Origin: Tianweitania sediminis
GTDB lineage: Bacteria > Pseudomonadota > Alphaproteobacteria > Rhizobiales > Rhizobiaceae
Reading direction: 5' to 3'
NCBI RefSeq assembly: GCF_017813335.1
Contig: NZ_JAGIYY010000001.1
Coordinates: forward strand, 1,228,001-1,292,000
DNA: 64,000 nucleotides
This document shows positions 8,037 to 17,250 of the stretch, one piece after another; position 1 is the stretch's first letter, and each line of letters starts with the position of its first letter. Made by a program: the position numbers and the translations under genes. The notes beneath the pieces were generated by a model. The model saw only the letters and a list, made by a program, of their open reading frames with translations. It did no database searches and was not told the origin of the DNA.

Positions 8037-10100
8037 TTAGAAGCGGGCGGTTGCGCTCAAGCGGAACGAGCGCCCTGGGTCATAATGCGGCTTCACACCC
8101 AGGAAGTCCTGCCCGTAAGCCGCGCGATCAGTATAAAGCTCGTCGAAGATGTTCGTGACTTCCGCCCGGAAGGTGAGGTTTTCGTTGGCGGGTGGCGTCC
8201 ATTCGGCAAAGGCGTTGGCCACGGTGTAGGAAGGCAGCGCGTTCTTTGCGCTGTCTGGTTCATTGGGATGACGCGCCAGGGTGTCGTTGTTTTCCAGCAC
8301 GAACTCCACATCGCCGCCGATCTGGAGACCCCAAGGCTCGTAGGTGTAGCCTGCAGTTACCGCGATGCTTTGCCCCAGCGGCGTCGTCAGGTAGCGACCG
8401 ATCTCCGAGTCGGCGGTGACGCCATTTACCTTGCCCTGAACGTCAGCATATTTGACGCTGATGAAGGCAAGATCCCACTCATAGATAGCGCCAAGCTCGA
8501 AGCCACGCGTGTCGAGATCGAGGGTTCGCAGGGATGTCGCTTCCGGCGCGAAGGGTGACCTGCCGTAGACGGGCAAACGGGCATCGGAAATCCTCGTGCG
8601 GAAGATATTGGCTTCCAGCGTCACCCCATGGAACCGCGCTTCCAGACCGGCGGTGACATTGTTGGAAGTCACCGGCTCCGGTCCGCTGCCATAGGTCCAG
8701 ACCGGGTTCTGGATGAAATTCTCCGCGAGCGGCACACCGCCCCAGATGCGGGAGGCGCCGGCCTTCGCGGTGAGGAAATCCCCAAGCAGATCGATTTCAC
8801 CTCCCACATTGCCGCTCAGGCCAGAATTGGTGAACTGCGAACCGTCAACGCCCGTGAACCACTGGTGGTCGGCCCGTGCGCCGAAGGAAAGTCGCGACCA
8901 GTCCGAGGGCTCGAGGCGCGCTTGCGCATATCCGCCGATGTTGCTCGCCTTCTCGTCAGACAGTTCGGGTGCGCCGGGATAAGCGTAGATCAGGTCGGCC
9001 TTGTCGGAATAGAAGTCGAAGCCGGCGGTGATGCTGCCATTTTCCAGGGCAAAGCGATTTTCCGCCTTGCCGTTGAAGGAGCGCGTTTCACCGGCGGCAG
9101 TTGCCGTTAAACCGGCCTGCGGACCACGCGGCGTGGTGACGAGCGTCTCGATTTCACTTTTGGAATAAGCCAGGACCACCTTTGGATCCCACCATCCGAC
9201 CGGACTGATGTTTGTGTAGGTGAAAACGGTATTCTGCCGATTGAACTCGTAGTTGCGCGTGGCAGGTTCGGCGCCATTGTTGATGTAGACATTGGCGCGA
9301 TAAGGGCGGAGTGCATCGTCCCGCACTCGCTCGTGACTAATCTCGAAGCGATGACCATCGACATGGTCGTAGGCCAGTTTGCCGAGCCCGGAGATCAGGT
9401 CCGTGCCTGTTCCGAGCATTTCCTCGCCATTCCCGGCTTCGAAATTGCCGCCCGTGGCATAATTGATCGTACCCAGATACTCGAAGCCGGAAGCGCGGCC
9501 GAAAGCCGCCAGGCCCGTGCGGTAGGTTTCGCTGTTTGTATCCCATGTGCCTGTGACGAAGCCGCCGAAGTCACGGCCGGGCTCCAGAAGATCTGCTGCA
9601 TCCTTGGTTTCGAAGCCAAGCGAGCCAGCCAAGGCGCCCGGACCCGCATCGGCCGGCGCCACGCCGGCCTGCACCGAGGCGGATTTCAAAAGAGCGGGAT
9701 CAAGCAGGTAGGTGCCGTTGTGGTGGAACACCTTGTTGTTCTGGCGCGAGCCATCCACTGTCACTACCAGATTGTTCTCGTCGACGCCGTTGACGTAGAT
9801 CTTCTGGGTGCTGGGAATGGCTCCGCCAACCGCAACCTGCGGTTCGCCGGCAAACACCTCGCGCAGGTTCTGCGGTTTTTTGCGCTCGATTTCCTCGGGC
9901 GAAATGCTGATGAGGTCCGCTCCAGCCGTGGCTTGCGCGCCGGCGCCGACGTCCACAACCACCTGGTCGAGAAGAATGGTGCCTTCTCCTGCCTGAACGG
10001 TGTCGTCTCCGGTGGTGGTGGTTTGCGCCGAAGCCGGAACACCCAACAACAGTCCGAGCGCCGACCCAAGCGCAAGCGTGCGCATCCAATGTCTTGTCAT
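8037..10100 (-). CDS. TonB-dependent outer membrane receptor, iron/heme type
   Basis: The 687-residue protein starts at the ATG at 10098-10100 with GGGGA 7 bases upstream. A signal peptide ends at ASAQ. The plug domain spans about residues 45-150 (SPEEIERKKPQNLREVFAG, then KIYVNGVDENNLVVTVDGSR). The RQNNKVFHHNGTYLLDPALL, GPGALAGSLGF and ETKDAADLL text resembles heme and siderophore receptors of the HmuR/FepA kind. A beta-barrel follows and the protein ends in aromatic RLSATARF, the usual outer-membrane sorting signal. An iron-responsive operator (10182-10196) overlaps the upstream region. The substrate is inferred as an iron chelate or heme. A role in zinc uptake is the alternative, given the CobW neighbour. 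Confidence 0.88.
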   Translation of the reverse strand: MTRHWMRTLALGSALGLLLGVPASAQTTTTGDDTVQAGEGTILLDQVVVDVGAGAQATAGADLISISPEEIERKKPQNLREVFAGEPQVAVGGAIPSTQKIYVNGVDENNLVVTVDGSRQNNKVFHHNGTYLLDPALLKSASVQAGVAPADAGPGALAGSLGFETKDAADLLEPGRDFGGFVTGTWDTNSETYRTGLAAFGRASGFEYLGTINYATGGNFEAGNGEEMLGTGTDLISGLGKLAYDHVDGHRFEISHERVRDDALRPYRANVYINNGAEPATRNYEFNRQNTVFTYTNISPVGWWDPKVVLAYSKSEIETLVTTPRGPQAGLTATAAGETRSFNGKAENRFALENGSITAGFDFYSDKADLIYAYPGAPELSDEKASNIGGYAQARLEPSDWSRLSFGARADHQWFTGVDGSQFTNSGLSGNVGGEIDLLGDFLTAKAGASRIWGGVPLAENFIQNPVWTYGSGPEPVTSNNVTAGLEARFHGVTLEANIFRTRISDARLPVYGRSPFAPEATSLRTLDLDTRGFELGAIYEWDLAFISVKYADVQGKVNGVTADSEIGRYLTTPLGQSIAVTAGYTYEPWGLQIGGDVEFVLENNDTLARHPNEPDSAKNALPSYTVANAFAEWTPPANENLTFRAEVTNIFDELYTDRAAYGQDFLGVKPHYDPGRSFRLSATARF

Positions 10101-10181
10101 ATCTGTCCCCTTCCATGCCCGCTCATCCCCAGCAGGCAATGCACCCGAGTTTTGGCGGGTCAGGTCACTGGCTAGATAAGA

Positions 10182-10196
10182 TGACAATACGAGTCA
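10182..10196. promoter_or_regulatory. Iron-responsive operator (RirA IRO box) of the TonB receptor gene
   Basis: TGACAATACGAGTCA fits the rhizobial IRO consensus TGA-N9-TCA bound by RirA. On the minus strand it overlaps a TTGACT -35-like element (10197-10192), 80-95 bases before the receptor ATG, where binding would block RNA polymerase. It also overlaps the stop codon of the upstream creatininase gene (10194-10196). RirA itself is not in the window. Confidence 0.55.
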
Positions 10197-10991
10197 AGAT
10201 ATATAAGAAGGACCCGCTGGTGGGTGTTGATCTTTGTCGAACAGGCCGAGATCGAAGCGCGCGACGTCCCGCAACAGCTCCAGAATGCCCGTGGAAGCAG
10301 ACTGAAGGATCTGCTCGCCGATGGCTGCCGTTGCACCTGCGGCGTTTCCTACCACGCCGCTGGGGGAGAGATCCGTCATCAGCCAGCCGAACGCATGCGG
10401 ACCATAAGCGCGAAGGTGTCGGAACTCGCGAGCGAAGTGACTTTGCCGCGATGCGAAATCGGCTGCCTTTGCCATGTCCACAAGATCCGGACGCAATGCC
10501 AGCATCACGGATGTTTCGATCAGTCCACCATGAATGCCGATCGTTCGTTCCCCTGGGTCGATCAGGTTGTTCGGAAGCGCGAAGCGCGTCCAACTCGTTG
10601 CAACCGCAAGCATGGCGAAGCGGCGGCGCAGTTCCGTTGCCACGACCGTCATCAGCGGGGAGTTGCCGCCATGTGCGTTCAACAGAACAAAACGCCGGAC
10701 CCCATGCGCTGCCTGCTTTTCACCGATGCCGATCCAGCGCTCCACCGCCTCATGGTAGGGGAGGCTTCGGGTGCCTTCCGCATAAAGATGCTCGGGTGAG
10801 TAGCCGATCGGCTCCGCTGGCAGGAAGCGGACGTCGAGGTCGTGCGGCATGCGGGACCGCAGTCGTTCCACGATTCCTCGCGCGATGATGGTGTCGGTTT
10901 CGAACGGAAGGTGCGGACCGTGCTGTTCGGTCGCGCCAAGGGGCAGCACGGCAATCGGCGCGGATCGTTTGTCGGCTTCTGTTTTCGTCAT
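10194..10991 (-). CDS. Creatininase family metal-dependent amidohydrolase
   Basis: The 265-residue protein is called from the ATG at 10989-10991 (MTKTEADKRSAPIAVLPLG). A longer frame to 11069 would run into the divergent marR promoter. Creatininase-fold metal ligands are visible: GATEQHGPHLPFETD near residue 20 (Glu, His, Asp), NAHGGNSP near 122, and IHGGLIETS near 170 (Glu). The family includes creatinine amidohydrolase, FAPy deformylase (ArfB) and MftE, so the substrate is open. No Shine-Dalgarno is evident for the chosen start. It is transcribed divergently from a MarR gene, which may control it. Confidence 0.85.
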   Translation of the reverse strand: MTKTEADKRSAPIAVLPLGATEQHGPHLPFETDTIIARGIVERLRSRMPHDLDVRFLPAEPIGYSPEHLYAEGTRSLPYHEAVERWIGIGEKQAAHGVRRFVLLNAHGGNSPLMTVVATELRRRFAMLAVATSWTRFALPNNLIDPGERTIGIHGGLIETSVMLALRPDLVDMAKAADFASRQSHFAREFRHLRAYGPHAFGWLMTDLSPSGVVGNAAGATAAIGEQILQSASTGILELLRDVARFDLGLFDKDQHPPAGPSYIS

Positions 10992-11040
10992 CTGCTTGTT
11001 ACATCGCTCTGGCAAGCGATCATTGCGCAAGAAGGGTGGC

Positions 11041-11064
11041 GGTTGCTGCACAGGCATTGCAACC
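11041..11064. promoter_or_regulatory. Inverted repeat between creatininase and marR, candidate MarR operator
   Basis: GGTTGC-N12-GCAACC is a 24-base dyad in the 110-base divergent intergenic space, and a TTGCGCAA palindrome lies beside it at 11023-11030. MarR regulators usually bind such dyads between their own gene and a divergent target. No more specific evidence is available. Confidence 0.3.
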
Positions 11065-11101
11065 GACATTCACCAAGGGTCAAGCGTTGCGAGGGAGCAA
11101 A

Positions 11102-11587
11102 ATGGCTAAAACCGACAAGGGGGCTGTTCTTTCCCGTCTCCAGTCCAGCGCGCGATTGACCCGGACGGCGTTGGCCGCGCGGCTCTTGATGCATGGATTT
11201 TATGCGGGGCAGGACCAGATCATGCTGGCGCTTGCCGCTGAAGAAGGCCAGACGCCCAGCCAATTGGCGAACCGGCTCGGCGTTCGTCCCCCAACCATCA
11301 CCAAGACGATCAACCGCCTGCAGATGCAGGGCTTTCTGAACAAGTCGGCATCCACCGAAGATGGACGGCAGGCGCATATTACCCTCACCGAAACTGGGCG
11401 CGACGCGATCAAGTCGATCGAGAAGTCGATCCGCAAAACGGAAAAGCAGGCCCTGAAGGGTTTGGACAAGAAGGACCAGCGCACGCTTCTGAAGCTGCTC
11501 GGCAAGATCGAAGGCAACTTCAACGGTGCCGTGGACGAAAGTCTCGATGAGGCTGCCGAGTTGGACGAGCCGGTGCCGGCTGAGTGA
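11102..11587 (+). CDS. MarR family transcriptional regulator
   Basis: The 161-residue protein starts at the ATG at 11102, with GGGAG six bases upstream; an upstream in-frame GTG at 11036 lies in the promoter region. It has the winged-helix layout of MarR: an N-terminal dimer helix, the recognition region TPSQLANRLGVRPPTITKTINRLQ at about residues 57-80, and the wing STEDGRQAHITLTETG at about 87-102. A charged helical C-terminus follows (KKDQRTLLKLLGKIE). The GxQDQxML text before the HTH is typical. The likely target is the divergent creatininase gene or itself; no ligand can be inferred. Confidence 0.88.
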   Translation: MAKTDKGAVLSRLQSSARLTRTALAARLLMHGFYAGQDQIMLALAAEEGQTPSQLANRLGVRPPTITKTINRLQMQGFLNKSASTEDGRQAHITLTETGRDAIKSIEKSIRKTEKQALKGLDKKDQRTLLKLLGKIEGNFNGAVDESLDEAAELDEPVPAE

Positions 11588-11626
11588 CGGGACGAGCTTC
11601 CGCATTCCCTTCGTCCATGCCATAAG

Positions 11627-11678
11627 CCCCTTTAAACTGTTTAAGGGGTAGAGCACCCCTGAACCGCTGCAGGGGAGG
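11627..11678 (+). promoter_or_regulatory. Leader with alternative CCCC/GGGG hairpins ahead of the lacI-family gene
   Basis: Four complementary blocks lie in order: CCCC (11627-11630), GGGG (11645-11648), CCCC (11656-11659) and GGGG (11672-11675). Block 1 pairs with 2 through the TTAAAC-T-GTTTAA dyad (11632-11644). Block 2 can instead pair with 3 as GGGGT-AGAGC-ACCCC (11645-11659). Block 3 can pair with 4, which is part of the AGGGGAGGGA ribosome site. The 1-2/3-4 and 2-3 folds exclude each other. The dyad could equally be an operator for autoregulation or a weak terminator of marR. Confidence 0.4.
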
Positions 11679-11683
11679 GAGCG

Positions 11684-12706
11684 CTGCCGCAGAAGATCAA
11701 GCTGTCAACGATCGCCGACTCGCTTGGCGTGTCCACGGCCACGGTTTCGCTGGCCCTGCGCGACAGCCCACTGGTAGCGGGCACGACACGGGAGCGCATC
11801 AAGGAGCACGCCCGCGCGATCGGCTATATCTACAATCGCCGCGCGGCCAGCCTGCGTACCTCCCGATCCGGCATTGTAGGCGTCGTGGTTCACGACATCA
11901 TGAACCCGTTCTTCGCAGAAATTCTGCGCTCGATCGAGACCGAGCTCGATCGCAGCCGTCAAACGTTCATTCTGTCCAACCACTACGATCAGCTGGAAAA
12001 GCAGCGCACTTTCCTCGACACGCTGCTTCAGCTCGGAGCCGATGGGGTGATCATGTCGCCCGCAATCGGGACGCCGGCCGCCGATATCGAGATGCTGGAA
12101 GGCAACGGCTTGCCGGCGGTTTTGATCGCACGCGAGGTAGTAGGGGCTGAAGTCCCGGTGTTTCGCGGCGATGATGCCTTCGGAATCGGGCTTGCAACCG
12201 ATCACCTGATTGCGCTGGGTCACCGGCGTATTGCCATGGTGGGTGGCACGGACCAGACATCGACAGGGCGCGACCGGTACCGCGGTTACGTGGCGGCGAT
12301 GGAGAAGGCAAGAATTGTAGTTGATCCGAACTGGCGCGTGGCCGGGCCCCGGACGAAGCAGGGCGGCTTCGAGGCTGCGCCGCGCTTTCTTGCCATTGCG
12401 GATCGGCCCACTGCTGCCGTGTGCTGGAACGATCTCGTGGCGATCGGCCTCATGAACGGGATCGCGCGAGCGGGCCTGACGCCGGGCGTGGAGATTTCCG
12501 TCACCGGCTACGACGACCTTGAAGAGGCGGCGATTGCCACCCCCGCTCTTACCTCCGTGTGGAATGGTCAGCGCGAGGTCGGTCGGCGTGCGGCGCGCGC
12601 TTTGCTTGACCGGCTGAACGGCGTGGCGTTTCACGCTCCGCAGGACCTCATCACGCCCGAACTGCATGTCCGGCAGTCAACCGGCAATCCGCTTGAACGC
12701 GGCTGA
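11684..12706 (+). CDS. LacI family transcriptional regulator, apparent CTG start
   Basis: The frame reads KIKLSTIADSLGVSTATVSLAL, a standard LacI headpiece, then the hinge, and a periplasmic-binding-like effector domain (GVVVHDIMNPFFAEILRSIE; GLATDHLIALGHRRIAMVGG; YDDLEEAAIATPALTSVWNG). The only ATG, GTG or TTG codon near the N-terminus is GTG at 11729, which would remove the first half of the helix-turn-helix. An in-frame stop lies at 11660-11662. Between them CTG at 11684 is spaced five bases from a strong AGGGGAGGGA site and gives a normal 340-residue protein beginning PQKIKLS. The target is unknown; the neighbours do not include a sugar operon. Confidence 0.85.
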   Translation: MPQKIKLSTIADSLGVSTATVSLALRDSPLVAGTTRERIKEHARAIGYIYNRRAASLRTSRSGIVGVVVHDIMNPFFAEILRSIETELDRSRQTFILSNHYDQLEKQRTFLDTLLQLGADGVIMSPAIGTPAADIEMLEGNGLPAVLIAREVVGAEVPVFRGDDAFGIGLATDHLIALGHRRIAMVGGTDQTSTGRDRYRGYVAAMEKARIVVDPNWRVAGPRTKQGGFEAAPRFLAIADRPTAAVCWNDLVAIGLMNGIARAGLTPGVEISVTGYDDLEEAAIATPALTSVWNGQREVGRRAARALLDRLNGVAFHAPQDLITPELHVRQSTGNPLERG

Positions 12707-12720
12707 CCGACCGGGTGCAC

Positions 12721-12751
12721 AAACGAAAACAGCGAGCCGAAGCCCGCTGTT
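12721..12751 (-). terminator. Terminator of the small exported protein gene
   Basis: On the minus strand AACAGCG...CGCTGTT forms a 7-base stem (12728-12734 with 12745-12751), followed by TTTTCGTTT. It lies 25 bases past the stop at 12776, and also sits after the lacI-family gene on the other strand. Confidence 0.6.
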
Positions 12752-12775
12752 CTCCACTTCAACCGAAGTCGAAGA

Positions 12776-13129
12776 TTACATCGCGTTGACCTTGCGGCAC
12801 ACGTTCAGGGTCGATTCCGGCAGATCGCGCTGCTGCGCTGCGATGCCTTCTTCGCTACAGCCAGCCTTGGCTGCTTCCTGTTCCTGAACCGTCAGGCCGC
12901 CCCACCAGGTTGCCAGGTCCGCATCCGACTTCATCGTCGTGCGAGTGCTGTCGGTGTAGAAGCTGTCGATCATTTCATTAGGCAGCATTGGCACGCCGCG
13001 CTCGTTCTGCTGAGCAGTCGCATTGGAGCCACCCGACTGGGTCTGCTGCGTCGTCGTCGAGGTTTGAGCGAAAGCCGTGCCGGCAGCCATGGTTGCGGCG
13101 AGGGCGAGAGCAAAAATCTTGGTCTTCAT
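12776..13129 (-). CDS. Small exported protein of unknown function
   Basis: This 117-residue protein starts at the ATG at 13127-13129 with AAAGGA upstream. It has a clear signal peptide (MKTKIFALALAATMAAGTAFA). A Ser/Thr/Gln-rich linker follows (QTSTTTQQTQSGGSNATAQQ), then a conserved-looking domain: GVPMLPNEMIDSFYTDS, DLATWWGGLTVQEQEAAK, CSEEGIAAQQ, STLNVCRKVNAM. The two cysteines could form a disulfide. I do not recognise a named family. An exact EcfG-type promoter match (13187-13211) suggests stress induction, like dps. Confidence 0.8.
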   Translation of the reverse strand: MKTKIFALALAATMAAGTAFAQTSTTTQQTQSGGSNATAQQNERGVPMLPNEMIDSFYTDSTRTTMKSDADLATWWGGLTVQEQEAAKAGCSEEGIAAQQRDLPESTLNVCRKVNAM

Positions 13130-13184
13130 AGAGGTGATCCTTTGTTTGACAATTGGACGACCATCGTAGCGGACGATCGAGGGG

Positions 13185-13211
13185 GGAACGCCCGTTTCGC
13201 AGTGGGGTTCC
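13185..13211. promoter_or_regulatory. EcfG-type promoter, possibly bidirectional
   Basis: On the minus strand GGAAC (13211-13207), 16 bases, CGTT (13190-13187) exactly fits the EcfG consensus and points to the small exported protein 58 bases away. On the plus strand the same segment reads GGAAC (13185-13189), 16 bases, GGTT, a near match pointing at the hydroxyacid dehydrogenase. One palindromic element may thus serve both genes. Confidence 0.62.
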
Positions 13212-13299
13212 CACTTCGCGTCACCGGGTCCGAAATTGTTGCAAGAGAAAGCTTTGCGTGATTTGGCAGCGAAAGGAAAAAACGCGCGGAGCCGGATCA

Positions 13300-14277
13300 T
13301 TGGCCACTGACCACCCACTTGTTCTGATTGTCGGCTCTTTGATGCGGCATGCCGTGGAGCAAATCGAAGCGGAGTTTGCCACGCGGCAGATACGGGCAGG
13401 GGATGTCGCCCTTCTCCAAAACGAAGAACGTGAAGCCGTTCGCGCGATTGCGCCGCACATGATCCCGATCACAGCGGAGTTGATGGACGCTTTGCCGAAC
13501 CTTGAGATCGTCGCGTCCTTCGGAGTCGGCTATGACAGCGTGGATGCAGCGTATGCGGGCCGCAGCGGCATCATGGTGACCAACACTCCGGATGTGCTCA
13601 CCGAAGAAGTGGCAGATACGGCGATCGCCCTGCTCCTGAACACGGTGCGCGGCTTCAACCGTGCCGAGCAGTATCTGCGAAACGGACGCTGGGAGCGCGA
13701 AGGCTCTTTCCCCCTGTCTGCCGGAACGCTGCGCGGCCGCACGGTTGGCATCTTTGGAATGGGGCGGATCGGCCAGGCCGTTGCACGGCGCCTGGAGGGC
13801 TTCGACGTGTCCATCGCCTACCACAACCGCCGGCCAGTGGAAGGCGCGGGCTACGCATATTACCCGTCGCTGCTCGACTTGGCGCAGGCCGTGGACACCT
13901 TGATCAACGTGGCGCCGGCGACCACCGAAACACGTGGCGCGGTGAACGCTGACGTTCTGGCGGCCCTGGGCCCTTCAGGCGTGCTCATCAACATCGGCCG
14001 GGGCTCAACCGTGGACGAGAACGCCCTGATTGACGCGTTGCAGCGCGGTACGATCTTTGCTGCCGGGTTGGACGTCTTCGCAAATGAGCCCAGCGTGCCA
14101 GAAGCGCTGCTACAAGCGCCCAACGCGGTTCTCCTGCCGCATGTTGGTTCAGCGTCGCAGCACACGCGGCAAGCCATGGCGGACCTTCAGGTCGCCAACC
14201 TGCGCAGCTGGTTTGAAGGCGGCAAGGCTTTGACCCCGGTGCCGGAAACCGTGCACGTGACCCGCAAGGGGAGCTGA
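13300..14277 (+). CDS. D-2-hydroxyacid dehydrogenase family protein
   Basis: I place the start at TTG 13300 (LATDHPLVLIVGSLM) with GGAG nine bases upstream, giving 325 residues. The upstream frame to 13153 is not protein-like. It is a two-domain D-isomer dehydrogenase: catalytic-domain text VASFGVGYDSVD, NAD(P)-binding GIFGMGRIGQAVARRLEGF at about residues 145-165, and the catalytic triad Arg in NIGRGSTVDE, Glu in DVFANEP and His in LPHVGSAS. The layout resembles glyoxylate/hydroxypyruvate reductases (GhrB/GRHPR), reducing 2-keto acids in the cytosol. The cofactor preference is not certain. Confidence 0.88.
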   Translation: MATDHPLVLIVGSLMRHAVEQIEAEFATRQIRAGDVALLQNEEREAVRAIAPHMIPITAELMDALPNLEIVASFGVGYDSVDAAYAGRSGIMVTNTPDVLTEEVADTAIALLLNTVRGFNRAEQYLRNGRWEREGSFPLSAGTLRGRTVGIFGMGRIGQAVARRLEGFDVSIAYHNRRPVEGAGYAYYPSLLDLAQAVDTLINVAPATTETRGAVNADVLAALGPSGVLINIGRGSTVDENALIDALQRGTIFAAGLDVFANEPSVPEALLQAPNAVLLPHVGSASQHTRQAMADLQVANLRSWFEGGKALTPVPETVHVTRKGS

Positions 14278-14281
14278 CCTA

Positions 14282-15055
14282 CTACTCCGCAGCACTCCGC
14301 ATTGCCTGCATGCCTTCAGCGCGGGCACGAACGGCATCGCCGAACGCGCGGAAGATCCGAGCGGACGCGTCGTCGCTGCTCGCCCAATATTCGGGATGCC
14401 ACTGCACGCCGACGGCAAAGGCACGCGCGCCGCGAACGGAGACCGCTTCCACGGTGCCATCTGGCGCAACCGCCTCGACCTGAAGCTGGCTGCCCAGCCG
14501 ATCGATGGCTTGCCTGTGGACGCTGTTAACCTGAATTTCGCCGGCCCCAAAAATGTCTGCGAGACAGGTGTCCGGTTTGATCTCGACGGCTTGCCGGATG
14601 CCGAAGCGGACATCGTGATGATCGCCCGGCGGTGCGCGGTGATCGTGGCGGCCTGGCAGATCCTGGATTTCCGTGGCGAGCGTGCCACCGAGCGCCACGT
14701 TCAATTCCTGAATGCCGCGGCAGATCGCAAGCAGAGGCACGCCGCCCTCGATCGCCGCACGGATCAGCGGCAAGGTGGTCGCGTCGCGCTGCGGATCATA
14801 GGGGCCGTTTTCTTCGGTCGCTTCCTGTCCATACAATTCAGGATGAACGTTGGACTTGGAACCGGTGATCATCAGCCCATCAACGCGGCTCAAGAGATCG
14901 GCGGGATCGATGCGATCACCAAGCGCGGGCACCAGAAGCGGCACCACGCCTGCCACCTCGCGAGCAGCTATCAGATATTGCTGCGGCGTCGCATGCCAGG
15001 TGTAGTTGTCGAACAGCCGGACATCGGTTGGAACGGCGACAAGCGGCAAGGTCAT
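14282..15055 (-). CDS. Gamma-glutamyl-gamma-aminobutyrate hydrolase family protein (class I amidotransferase-like)
   Basis: The 257-residue protein starts at the ATG at 15053-15055 with AAGGAG in front. Family C26 peptidase features are clear: GLMITGSKSNVHPELYG, the nucleophile Cys in AICRGIQELNVALGG at about residue 112, and WHPEYW with the His/Glu of the triad near the C-terminus. PuuD-type enzymes release glutamate from gamma-glutamylated amines in the cytosol. It stands alone here, but two glutamine-synthetase-like gamma-glutamyl ligases lie in the window (4433 and 44686). Its stop nearly abuts the convergent dehydrogenase gene. Confidence 0.88.
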   Translation of the reverse strand: MTLPLVAVPTDVRLFDNYTWHATPQQYLIAAREVAGVVPLLVPALGDRIDPADLLSRVDGLMITGSKSNVHPELYGQEATEENGPYDPQRDATTLPLIRAAIEGGVPLLAICRGIQELNVALGGTLATEIQDLPGRHDHRAPPGDHHDVRFGIRQAVEIKPDTCLADIFGAGEIQVNSVHRQAIDRLGSQLQVEAVAPDGTVEAVSVRGARAFAVGVQWHPEYWASSDDASARIFRAFGDAVRARAEGMQAMRSAAE

Positions 15056-15140
15056 GATCAACTCCTTGCGGCGGGACAAGCGGACCCGCCTCACATCAGC
15101 GTTGTCTACGACGCGCCCGCTTCATTTCCAAGCCATCCGT

Positions 15141-15776
15141 TCAGCTTCCGAGGAAATCTGCCAGGCCTCGCCCGGCGGCAAAGGCGCCGTAGCCAAGCGC
15201 GATGAAGTAGATCACCGTGGCAATGAGCGTGAGGTAGCCGAAAAGCACGAAGAGCCCGTCGCGCTGGGAAATGCCCAGGCACAAAAACAACACCGCGAAA
15301 GCGGGCAGCGTGTTGGAGAACGGCACGAGGCCAAGGGGGAAAAGCAACAAGATGCCACCGGCCATGATGGCAAATCCGTTGAAGCGGCTGATCAGGCTGC
15401 CATCCGTCAGCGCACGCATCCTCGGCTTGATCACAGTCTCGATCTTGGCCACGATCTTTGCGCCACGCTTCAGAATGTCCTTCAACTTCTCGGCATCGAT
15501 CGGACGCTTCATGATCTTTTCTGGCAGCCAGGGCGCCCGATTGGTGATGATGCCAACGCTGATCAGGATGATCGCTATTCCAAACACCGTGGAAACGCCG
15601 GGGATGGACACCGGCAGAAGAAACGGGATGGTCAAAAGGGCGCAAAGCAGGAGAAGACCCTGTTCGCCAATCATTGCGACGAGTTCCTGCAGCGTGACGT
15701 GTTCACCGCGTATGGTGTCGATCGTGCGCTTCAGGGCGTGTCGCAGCGTTTCGGTCGTCTCGTTGAAGGCTGTCAT
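15141..15776 (-). CDS. ExoD family exopolysaccharide-synthesis membrane protein
   Basis: The 211-residue protein starts at the ATG at 15774-15776. It carries several hydrophobic spans: EQGLLLLCALLTIPFLLPV, VFGIAIILISVGIITN, GFAIMAGGILLLFPLGLVPF, LPAFAVLFLCLGISQ and TLIATVIYFIALGYGAF. The conserved ExoD motif SIPGVSTVFG is present. Rhizobium ExoD is needed for exopolysaccharide production and alkaline tolerance, but its biochemical role is unresolved. The gene stands 85 bases upstream of the hydrolase on the same strand; no functional tie is evident. Confidence 0.88.
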   Translation of the reverse strand: MTAFNETTETLRHALKRTIDTIRGEHVTLQELVAMIGEQGLLLLCALLTIPFLLPVSIPGVSTVFGIAIILISVGIITNRAPWLPEKIMKRPIDAEKLKDILKRGAKIVAKIETVIKPRMRALTDGSLISRFNGFAIMAGGILLLFPLGLVPFSNTLPAFAVLFLCLGISQRDGLFVLFGYLTLIATVIYFIALGYGAFAAGRGLADFLGS

Positions 15777-15893
15777 CGGATCCCTGCCAAGTCGCTGCCA
15801 CACCATCTATGGTGAGCCTGCCATAGCGGCCAGACCCTAAGCCGTTCTTACCAGCCTTGCGCGGGCGGAAGTGCAGTGCGGCTAAGTGTTTAG

Positions 15894-17120
<1,227 letters not shown>

Positions 17121-17142
17121 TCAGACACCACTGCACAACAAG

Positions 17143-17170
17143 AGCCCCGGCATCCGCCGGGGCTTTTTTT
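17143..17170 (+). terminator. Rho-independent terminator of takP
   Basis: AGCCCCGGC-ATCC-GCCGGGGCT is a 9-base perfect stem followed by a run of T. It starts 23 bases after the takP stop. Confidence 0.92.
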
Positions 17171-17210
17171 GTCCGTGAGCGGGTCCAGAAAAACAATTCC
17201 TAAAGCCCAA

Positions 17211-17240
17211 AAGAAAAACCCCGGCGCGCAGGCCGGGGTT
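17211..17240 (-). terminator. Rho-independent terminator of the TRAP permease operon
   Basis: On the minus strand AACCCCGGC and GCCGGGGTT form a 9-base stem with a 6-base loop, followed by TTTCTTTT. It is 11 bases past the stop of the large permease gene. Confidence 0.85.
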
Positions 17241-17250
17241 GGTGTCCACC

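Noticed and set aside
13130-13142. Minus-strand AAGGATCACCTCT resembling the 3' end of 16S rRNA
   Set aside because: Only about a dozen bases match, and it is simply the ribosome site and leader of the small exported protein gene.
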